Part shown: piece by piece, positions 1 through 5,472 of the stretch
How positions within the stretch are numbered: position 1 is the stretch's first letter
Layout of the letters: each line of letters begins with the position of its first letter
Source of the DNA: Candidatus Peribacteraceae bacterium
Lineage (GTDB): Bacteria > Patescibacteriota > Gracilibacteria > Peribacterales > Peribacteraceae
NCBI GenBank assembly: GCA_022843885.1
Contig: JALHMU010000016.1
Span: forward strand, 1-15,772
Direction: 5' to 3'
DNA length: 15,772 nt
Notes under the pieces: model-generated
Seen by the model: the letters and a program-made list of their open reading frames with translations, nothing else
The model's database searches: none
What the model was told of the DNA's origin: nothing
Translations under genes and position numbers: made by a program

Positions 1-1
1 T

Positions 2-271
2 CCACTCGGAACATTCCGCATGAAGTTGAATGGGGGACCGGGCACACACAACGGACTCAAATCCATCGTCGATATTTTCGGGGAAGACTTCCCGAGACTC
101 CGCATCGGGCTTGGCAAACCACCGGAAGACTTCGATCTTGCTGCCTGGGTTCTTTCAGGACTGACAAAAGAAGAACTGACAGCATTAAAAGGCGTCTTCG
201 ATCATCTTCCAGAAGTGCTGGGCACTCGGCTGGATAACCTTAAAACAAAGCGATCTTCTTCAGAACCGTAA
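2..271 (+). CDS. pth: Peptidyl-tRNA hydrolase, C-terminal part (5' end outside window)
   Basis: Cytosolic enzyme that cleaves the ester bond of peptidyl-tRNAs released from stalled ribosomes, recycling tRNA. The reading frame is open from base 2, so only the last 89 residues are seen. They begin PLGTFRMKLNGG, which matches the family's 'DLPLGxxRI' strand, followed by the signature THNGLKSI and FPRLRIGLGKP. The Asn of HNGLK corresponds to the substrate-binding Asn114 of the E. coli enzyme. The catalytic His and Asp lie upstream of the window and cannot be checked. An internal ATG at base 20 is not the true start, because conserved sequence precedes it. The gene ends in TAA and overlaps the 3' end of the opposite-strand DUF11 gene by 32 bases. 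The C-terminal tail (KTKRSSSEP) is not conserved family sequence. Identification rests on motif recognition and is quite secure. Confidence 0.9.
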   Translation, partial: PLGTFRMKLNGGPGTHNGLKSIVDIFGEDFPRLRIGLGKPPEDFDLAAWVLSGLTKEELTALKGVFDHLPEVLGTRLDNLKTKRSSSEP

Positions 272-1391
272 GTCCTGCGAGCGTCACGACACCTGCGAGT
301 GTGAAGGCGCCATTCATCGAACCGTGTGGACTATTGGCAGCAGTCATGAAGCCGGACATGTCTTCGTTCTTCTTGAAAAAGTCAGAGACGGCACCAGTCT
401 GTGGATAGACAACATTGCGATGATCGCGTGGTGCGTTGTAGATGTAGCGTGCTGGATTCAGGTCATCGTACGCATACTGATTTGGTGCGCCGATTGGCTG
501 ATAGGTTGTCTGTGGTGGGGGAGTGTTGCGGATATTTCCAGCACTCGTCGTCATGGCTTTCTGTACAGGACTTTCACTCGTCGCTTCGATACGAACGCGG
601 GGCGTACCTGAACGATAGGCGATTGTTGTCTTGATGCTGCGAGCTTCAAATGGACGAAGGTCACCCATGCTCCATGTGATTCTGTCACCACGATCGACAC
701 CGCCACCGGCAAACAAAATATCGATATCGCGCGTCAGTGCATCGATGAATTGCACAACTTCGACGTTACGAGCAGTGCGGTCCGTGCGGTTTGCAACCGT
801 AATGTTGTAGTTCACAGTCGCGCCATCAGCGCTCGTCGAGAGGAGCACTTGGAAGTTCTGCGTAGCATCGCCATGGAAGGCTGGAGGAGCAGGCGGAGCA
901 ACACTCGTATCACGGTGATCGATGCGCGTTGTTTCTGTTCCGCTGATGCCACCGGCATTTGCGCGGAAGACCAATTCATTTCCCTGAAGTTCCGTATTCG
1001 TGCGCACGCGAACTGTCAGCGTCTTTTCACTTTCTGGTCCGATGATGATGTTGTCCCAGATCACAGCGTTGCCACGTTCGACTCCGCGCTCAGACGAAGA
1101 GAGCACTGTTGTCTGTGGATCGGCAAACGCCTGCACCACCAAACGTTCCGTGTAGTCTGCATTGTTCTTCACCGTGATCGTGTACGTGAGCTGTTGGTTA
1201 TCGACGATTGGCTCTGGCGTATCGGAAATCAAAAGCTGCAAGCGGGATGTATTGCGGTATCCGCGGGCAGTTTCTTGCAAATAGGAGTCCGAGTAGAAGT
1301 CTCCATAGGACTGTGCAAAGCCAACTGAGGGGATCAGAAGGGCGATGATAAGCGCGAAGACAACGCGAACGAGAAGGTGGGTTGAAACCAT
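240..1391 (-). CDS. Secreted DUF11-repeat surface protein with YPQTG-like motif
   Basis: A 383-residue exported protein. Residues 1-26 form a signal peptide (two hydrophobic stretches ending GFAQ). Two DUF11-like beta-sandwich repeats follow, at about 49-155 and 178-275. Each has the 'L.Y.I.V.N' strand and the 'V.W....L.P' turn (VIWDNIIIGP; ITWSMGDLRP). A Pro/Tyr/Asn-rich linker leads to VVYPQTGA at about 330, then about 30 residues and a terminal hydrophobic segment ending VLKKIALF. This resembles a sortase-type signal, but the motif lies farther from the membrane segment than is usual for LPXTG. DUF11 proteins are typical cell-envelope proteins in CPR bacteria; no enzyme activity is apparent. 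It is related to the protein starting at 14637. No Shine-Dalgarno precedes the ATG. A TTGACT box about 30 bases upstream is only a weak promoter candidate. It is convergent with pth. The start is the only ATG before a good signal peptide. Confidence 0.75.
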   Translation of the reverse strand: MVSTHLLVRVVFALIIALLIPSVGFAQSYGDFYSDSYLQETARGYRNTSRLQLLISDTPEPIVDNQQLTYTITVKNNADYTERLVVQAFADPQTTVLSSSERGVERGNAVIWDNIIIGPESEKTLTVRVRTNTELQGNELVFRANAGGISGTETTRIDHRDTSVAPPAPPAFHGDATQNFQVLLSTSADGATVNYNITVANRTDRTARNVEVVQFIDALTRDIDILFAGGGVDRGDRITWSMGDLRPFEARSIKTTIAYRSGTPRVRIEATSESPVQKAMTTSAGNIRNTPPPQTTYQPIGAPNQYAYDDLNPARYIYNAPRDHRNVVYPQTGAVSDFFKKNEDMSGFMTAANSPHGSMNGAFTLAGVVTLAGLTVLKKIALF

Positions 1392-1466
1392 AGTCTGCTA
1401 GTTTCCCACACTGTAGGACTAAGTCAAGTAGCCTTGGCATAGAAATGGCTCAAACGAGGCTGATTC

Positions 1467-1495
1467 TTGAGGAAAGCTGCAAGCTGTGCGATAGT
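1467..1495 (+). promoter_or_regulatory. Probable promoter of tRNA-Gln
   Basis: TTGAGG (1467-1472), 17-nt spacer, GATAGT (1490-1495). Each box matches the sigma-70 consensus at four of six positions. The expected start, near 1502, lies a few bases before the mature tRNA. Moderate support only. Confidence 0.45.
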
Positions 1496-1510
1496 ACGGC
1501 TCGGTCACGT

Positions 1511-1585
1511 TGGGGAGTAGCCAAGTGGTAAGGCAGGGGCCTTTGAAGCCTCCATTCCATGGTTCGAATCCATGCTCCCCAGCCA
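1511..1585 (+). tRNA. tRNA-Gln (anticodon TTG)
   Basis: Complete cloverleaf read by hand. The acceptor stem TGGGGAG pairs with CTCCCCA (1575-1581), with discriminator G at 1582 and an encoded CCA at 1583-1585. The D stem is GCC/GGC. The anticodon stem GGGGC/GCCTC has one G-T pair, and its loop CTTTGAA places anticodon TTG at 1543-1545, which reads CAA for glutamine. The T arm is CATGG-TTCGAAT-CCATG. The next gene begins only 23 bases later and is strikingly AT-rich, so the tRNA 3' end may have been an integration point. Confidence 0.96.
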
Positions 1586-1608
1586 TGTACTTCTAAAATT
1601 GCACTCGA

Positions 1609-1974
1609 ATGCAGCTTCCAAATGTAGAATCAATGGCACGACAAATTGAACTGAAAAGCGCAGTTAATCCTTGCCTTTGGCTCTGCGTAGCAATTTCTAT
1701 TCCTACTTTTGGAGGATCTTATTTAGCAACGGATTGGTTGCGCATTGGCCTCTTTATCGTCGGATTGATTCCTATTCTCATGTTCATTATAGCGTTTTCA
1801 TATCTTTTATTTACTAAACCTGAATTTCTTCGATCAGAAAAATATCATATGTTTTTGGAAACGCTCAAATTTTTTGGCGACAAAGATAATCCTTCTTATG
1901 ATAAGGCTGTTGAAATGATCACGCTTCTAAATAATCCGAGTCTTCCTCCACCTCCTTCTGAAAATCATGAATAA
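1609..1974 (+). CDS. Small two-helix membrane protein in AT-rich pair
   Basis: A 121-residue protein of no family I recognise. Two adjacent hydrophobic segments, at about residues 19-37 and 43-67, form a hairpin in the inner membrane. A soluble charged tail follows (KPEFLRSEKYHMFLETLKFFGDK...), ending in a Pro run (PSLPPPPSENHE). An in-frame TAA at 1594 limits the start; ATG at 1609 or at 1633 (codon 9) are both possible. Neither has a strong Shine-Dalgarno, and a TAAAAT -10-like box lies at 1594-1599. The gene overlaps the next one by 8 bases, so the two are probably translated together. Base composition is much lower in G+C than the rest of the window, suggesting recent acquisition beside the tRNA. 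A role as membrane partner or effector of the Cas2-fold protein is only a guess. Confidence 0.6.
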   Translation: MQLPNVESMARQIELKSAVNPCLWLCVAISIPTFGGSYLATDWLRIGLFIVGLIPILMFIIAFSYLLFTKPEFLRSEKYHMFLETLKFFGDKDNPSYDKAVEMITLLNNPSLPPPPSENHE

Positions 1975-2254
1975 AGTTTATTTAATTACTTATAACACAG
2001 GCCCAACATTTAATAGAGAAGCATTTCATGAACATATAAAAAAATTGGATGCATCGAAAAAAATTAGTGATTGGTGGCATTATTTAAATGACGCATATCT
2101 TGTTGTTTCAAATTTAACTGTTAATCATCTTTATGAGGCGATTCATCCTGCATTACCAGAAAAACAAAGATTATTAATTATTGAAGTAAAACCCAGCAAT
2201 TCTCAGGGATGGCTTGCTAAAGAAGCATGGGAGTGGATTATCAAATATCATTGA
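1967..2254 (+). CDS. Cas2-fold / SinR-family-like small protein
   Basis: A 95-residue soluble protein. It opens with a beta strand, MNKVYLITYN, then a helix with an insertion, then the block WWHYLNDAYLVVSN, a second helix, the strand RLLIIEV, and the end GWLAKEAWEWI. This order (strand-helix-strand, WWHYL...., strand-helix-strand) matches small ferredoxin-like proteins annotated as 'SinR family' or Cas2-like, distinct from the Bacillus SinR regulator. True Cas2 proteins integrate CRISPR spacers with Cas1; no Cas1 or array is present here, so this is not an adaptation module. Its start codon lies inside the end of the membrane-protein gene (8-base overlap). It is the only gene in the window ending in TGA, and it is very AT-rich (16/60 and 18/60 G+C at 1981-2040 and 2041-2100). 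The family assignment is from memory of motif patterns; function is unknown. Confidence 0.6.
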   Translation: MNKVYLITYNTGPTFNREAFHEHIKKLDASKKISDWWHYLNDAYLVVSNLTVNHLYEAIHPALPEKQRLLIIEVKPSNSQGWLAKEAWEWIIKYH

Positions 2255-2322
2255 GTCAGTAAAATATTACACTTCTCAGAGCAGACTCTCTAATGCCTTG
2301 TGTTTATGGAATGATTAATTTC

Positions 2323-2344
2323 ATGACCCACCACAAACCGATCG
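2323..2344 (+). repeat. Short copy of the TMEM175 gene 5' end
   Basis: ATGACCCACCAC followed by AAACCGATCG reproduces the first 23 bases of the TMEM175 gene at 9601-9623, except for one missing G between the two blocks. Sequence on either side then diverges. The missing base would shift the frame; reading on gives only 24 codons, ending inside the ppdK terminator. It is most simply a remnant of a second or displaced copy of that gene start. Confidence 0.55.
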
Positions 2345-2363
2345 AACTAGCCACTCAAATACT

Positions 2364-2398
2364 AAAGAAAACCCCCAGACGCCGTAGCGTCTGAGGGT
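2364..2398 (-). terminator. Intrinsic terminator of ppdK
   Basis: A 12-position stem (2371-2382 with 2387-2398) has one C-A mismatch and a CGTA tetraloop. On the minus strand it is followed by TTTTCTTT. It begins about 50 bases after the ppdK stop. On the plus strand there is no T-tract, so it serves ppdK. Confidence 0.88.
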
Positions 2399-2447
2399 AT
2401 AAAGATCTATCACACTGTGACAGAATCGATCCTTGATCTACGAGGGT

Positions 2448-5213
2448 TTACACCTTCGTAGTAGGCCGGTTTTTCACGGACTTCGTGGGCTGATTTGCCT
2501 GCTCTTCCAACTCCGCAAGCGCAGCTTGCGCAGCAGCCAAGCGTGCAATCGGCACCCGACGAGGACTGCAAGACACGTAGTTGAGCCCGATCTCGTGACA
2601 GAACATCACGCTTCTCGGATCACCACCGTGTTCACCGCAGATACCAAGCTTGATATCCGATTTGGCAGACTGAGCATTCGTGATGCCGATTTGCATCAGC
2701 GCGCCGACACGTTTCTGATCGATCGTTTGGAACGGATCGTCCGAAATGATGTCACGCTCACGATACTCGTTGATGTATCCGCCGTAGTCGTCTCGGCTCA
2801 TGCCAAGCGTGGTTTGCGTGAGGTCGTTCGTCCCGAAGGAGAAGAACTCAGCACCATGTTTGACCATGTCACCGGCGACGAACATCGCGCCTGGTATTTC
2901 CAGCATCGAGCCAACGAGGTAGTCGATGGCTTGATTCTCGTCGGCAAATGCCTCGAGCGCCGTTTCATCGATGATCTTCTTCTGATGACTGAATTCGGTC
3001 TCGAATCCGGTCAGCGGAATCATGATCTCAGGATGAACCGGAATGCCTTCCTTCCTCACGCGGCAGGCCGCTGCCACAATGGCGTATGCCTGCATTCGCG
3101 TGATCTCGGGATAGACGATGCCGAGACGGCAACCACGATGTCCCAACATGGGATTGCTCTCGTGGAGTTCGTCGACGCGCTTCTTCACTTGGTCGAGCTT
3201 GATGCCAAGAATCTTGGCGAGTTCGGCCTGCTCCTCCTCGGTATGAGGGAGGAACTCGTGAAGCGGCGGATCGAGCAAACGGATCGTAACGGGGCGTCCT
3301 TTCATCGCCCGGAAAATGCCTTCGAAATCTTTCCGTTGATGAACCGCCATCTTGTCGAGCGCAGTTTTCCGATCTTCGACGGTCTCCGCGAGAATCATCT
3401 CACGGAAATCATTGATGTGATCGAAGAACATGTGCTCGGTTCGGCACAATCCGATGCCCTCAGCTCCGAAAGCGATTGCCTCCAGAGCCTGCTTCGGATT
3501 GTCAGCATTGGTACGGATGTTGAGTTTCCGTACGTCGTCGGCCCACTGCATGATCTGCTGATACTGTTGGTAGACTTGTGAGTCTTCCTCATTCAGCGTT
3601 TTGTCGATCAAGACTTGGACGACTTCGCTCGACCACGTTTCCACTTGGCCCTCCATCACCTCGCCGGTGAACCCGTCGATCGAGATGAAATCGCCTTCCT
3701 TGAAAACGGTGTCGCCGATTTTCACGGTTTTGTCGTGGTAATTGACGACCAAATCTTGGCAGCCAACCACGCACGTTTTTCCCAATTGACGACTCACGAG
3801 AGCCGCATGGGAACTCGCGCCGCCGAATGCCGTCAAGATGCCTTGAGCGACTTTCATGCCACGCAAATCTTCCGGGCTCGTTTCGTTACGGACAAGGATC
3901 AACAATACACTGTTGTCCTTGTTGTATTGAGCCTCGGCGTCAGATGCGTGAAACACGATTTTGCCGCTTGCAGCACCCGGCCCGGCATTGATGCCGCGAG
4001 TGAGTTTCGTTGCTTTTTTCTTTGCCTCCGGATTGAAAATGGGTTGTAAGAGTTGGTCCAAGTCCGCGGCGGGAATCCGTTTGGGACTCAGCGCAACATT
4101 CCTGGAGATGAGACCTTCGTTGACCATGTCGACAGCGATGCGGACGGCCGCAAAACCGGTACGCTTGGCGTTCCGGGTCTGAAGCATCCACACCTTGCCT
4201 TTCTGGATCGTGAACTCGATGTCCTGCACATCCTTGTAGTGCTGTTCAAGTTTCACGCCGATGTCTTCCAATTCCTGGAAGGACTCCGGCATGACTTGCT
4301 TGAGCGACACTTCGATGCGTTCAGGCGTACGAATGCCGGCCACAACGTCTTCTCCCTGAGCGTTAATCAGGTAGTCGCCGTTGATACCGGGCAATCCGAG
4401 CGCGACATCCCGAGTCATGGCCACGCCGGTGGCGCAGTCATCACCGAGATTGCCGAAGACCATCGCCTGCACGTTGACGGCCGTGCCCCATTCGTGAGGA
4501 ATGCCGTACGTACGACGATAGACCACAGCGCGATCGTTCATCCAGCTGCCGAATACGGCGCCGGTTGCTCCCCACACCTGATCCATCGGATCATCGGGGA
4601 AGTCCTTGCCGGTACCGTCTTTGATTGCCTGCTTGAATTCGGCAACCAATTCCCTCAGATCCGTAGCCGACAACTCATTGTCGAGCTTCACGCCGGCCCG
4701 ATGCTTTTTGGCATGGAGCAGCACTTCGAACGGATCATGATCCTCCTTCTTCTTGGGTTTCATGTCGAGTACGACGTCGCCGTACATCTGCACAAAACGC
4801 CGATAGCAATCCCATGCGAAACGTTCGTTGCCGGACTGAGTGGCCAGGGCCAAAACGGTCTGATCGTTCAAACCGATGTTGAGCACCGTGTCCATCATGC
4901 CGGGCATGGAATCGCGCGCGCCGGAACGGCACGAGACGAGGAGCGGGTTTTTGGTGTCGCCGAGTTTGGCGCCCATGACACGTTCTATGTTCGCAATCGA
5001 CAGCAGAACGTCATCCTGCAATTGAAGCGGATACGTCTTGCCGTTCGCGTAGTAGTACGTGCACACATTCGTGCCGATGGTGAAGCCGGCCGGCACAGGA
5101 AGACCGAGGTTGGTCATCTCGGCAAGGTTTGCACCTTTGCCACCGAGAAGATCTCGCATCTTTCCGCTGCCGTCAGCTTTTCCATCTCCAAAATCAAAGA
5201 CATACTTACTCAT
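2448..5213 (-). CDS. ppdK: Pyruvate, phosphate dikinase
   Basis: Cytosolic enzyme interconverting pyruvate + ATP + Pi and PEP + AMP + PPi. It can run glycolysis with PPi or return pyruvate to PEP. The protein has 921 residues, normal for the family. The N-terminal ATP-grasp part shows LLGGKGANLAEM and GLPVPAGFTI, then SCRSGARDSMPGMMDTVLN and LQTRNAKRT. The phosphohistidine domain has GGASSHAALVSRQLGKTCV with the catalytic His at residue 469; the usual Thr two residues before it is Ser. The C-terminal PEP-binding barrel has EGIGLCRTEHMFF, GHRGCRLGI and ICGEHGGDP with the catalytic Cys near 859, then SCSPRRVPIARLAAAQAA. A TTG seven codons upstream (5234) is open, but ATG 5213 is preferred because AAAGGA lies 8 bases before it and family homology starts there. 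The gene is a single transcription unit with its own promoter, structured leader and terminator. Confidence 0.97.
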   Translation of the reverse strand: MSKYVFDFGDGKADGSGKMRDLLGGKGANLAEMTNLGLPVPAGFTIGTNVCTYYYANGKTYPLQLQDDVLLSIANIERVMGAKLGDTKNPLLVSCRSGARDSMPGMMDTVLNIGLNDQTVLALATQSGNERFAWDCYRRFVQMYGDVVLDMKPKKKEDHDPFEVLLHAKKHRAGVKLDNELSATDLRELVAEFKQAIKDGTGKDFPDDPMDQVWGATGAVFGSWMNDRAVVYRRTYGIPHEWGTAVNVQAMVFGNLGDDCATGVAMTRDVALGLPGINGDYLINAQGEDVVAGIRTPERIEVSLKQVMPESFQELEDIGVKLEQHYKDVQDIEFTIQKGKVWMLQTRNAKRTGFAAVRIAVDMVNEGLISRNVALSPKRIPAADLDQLLQPIFNPEAKKKATKLTRGINAGPGAASGKIVFHASDAEAQYNKDNSVLLILVRNETSPEDLRGMKVAQGILTAFGGASSHAALVSRQLGKTCVVGCQDLVVNYHDKTVKIGDTVFKEGDFISIDGFTGEVMEGQVETWSSEVVQVLIDKTLNEEDSQVYQQYQQIMQWADDVRKLNIRTNADNPKQALEAIAFGAEGIGLCRTEHMFFDHINDFREMILAETVEDRKTALDKMAVHQRKDFEGIFRAMKGRPVTIRLLDPPLHEFLPHTEEEQAELAKILGIKLDQVKKRVDELHESNPMLGHRGCRLGIVYPEITRMQAYAIVAAACRVRKEGIPVHPEIMIPLTGFETEFSHQKKIIDETALEAFADENQAIDYLVGSMLEIPGAMFVAGDMVKHGAEFFSFGTNDLTQTTLGMSRDDYGGYINEYRERDIISDDPFQTIDQKRVGALMQIGITNAQSAKSDIKLGICGEHGGDPRSVMFCHEIGLNYVSCSPRRVPIARLAAAQAALAELEEQANQPTKSVKNRPTTKV

Positions 5214-5221
5214 CTCTACAA

Positions 5222-5227
5222 TCCTTT
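5222..5227 (-). promoter_or_regulatory. Shine-Dalgarno of ppdK
   Basis: AAAGGA lies 8 bases before ATG 5213 and decides the start over the upstream TTG at 5234. It is the clearest ribosome binding site in the window. Confidence 0.8.
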
Positions 5228-5234
5228 CGCTCAA

Positions 5235-5248
5235 TCTAGAGCTCTAGA
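5235..5248. promoter_or_regulatory. 14-bp perfect palindrome upstream of ppdK
   Basis: TCTAGAGCTCTAGA is a perfect inverted repeat between the T-tract of the leader and the Shine-Dalgarno. It could be a protein-binding site or a short mRNA hairpin near the ribosome site. No binding protein can be named. Confidence 0.4.
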
Positions 5249-5249
5249 G

Positions 5250-5315
5250 AAAAAAATACCTGCTCATGAGACAGGCATACTGAGCACCTGCGGAAATGCG
5301 CAAAATGCCTGCCTC
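5250..5315 (-). promoter_or_regulatory. Structured ppdK leader, possible attenuator
   Basis: On the minus strand an 11-bp stem forms between GAGGCAGGCAT (5305-5315) and ATGCCTGTCTC (5268-5278), with one G-T pair and a small TGCG/CGCA hairpin in its loop. An alternative stem TGCTCA/TGAGCA (5281-5286 with 5261-5266) uses the loop of the first and is followed, after four bases, by seven Ts (5250-5256). The two folds exclude each other, as in terminator/antiterminator switches. The second stem is short, so termination would be weak. No known riboswitch class is recognised. Confidence 0.4.
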
Positions 5316-5359
5316 ACATAGCGAAAAACCTTGCCTATAGTTTCAAAGATCGTCGCGAT

Positions 5360-5387
5360 ATGGTAAATACTTCTCTGAGCATGTCAA
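5360..5387 (-). promoter_or_regulatory. Probable ppdK promoter
   Basis: Consensus TTGACA (5382-5387), 16-nt spacer, TACCAT (5360-5365; four of six matches). Transcription would begin near 5353, giving a leader of about 140 nt before ATG 5213. Confidence 0.6.
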
Positions 5388-5472
5388 GGGTCTTAGACAT
5401 GGGTTTTTGGTCTAGCGGAAGCCTCTAACATTGTTCGAGGCTCACTAGAATAGGGCGAAAAAATCAATAGCG

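Noticed and set aside
1967..2254. Cas2 of a CRISPR adaptation module
   Set aside because: There is no Cas1, other Cas gene or repeat array in the window. The WWHYL pattern fits stand-alone Cas2-fold proteins better.
1586..2447. Search for an attachment-site repeat of the tRNA-Gln 3' end
   Set aside because: No second copy of the T arm or acceptor sequence was seen up to ppdK, so no att pair can be claimed.
2433..3581. Long plus-strand open frame of 382 codons opposite ppdK
   Set aside because: It is antisense to conserved ppdK sequence, has no recognisable domain, and its composition is that of a complementary-frame shadow.
4053..5321. Plus-strand open frame of 422 codons opposite the ppdK N-terminus
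   Set aside because: Shadow of ppdK, rich in His and Arg with no family motif. It runs through the ppdK promoter/leader region without an initiation signal.
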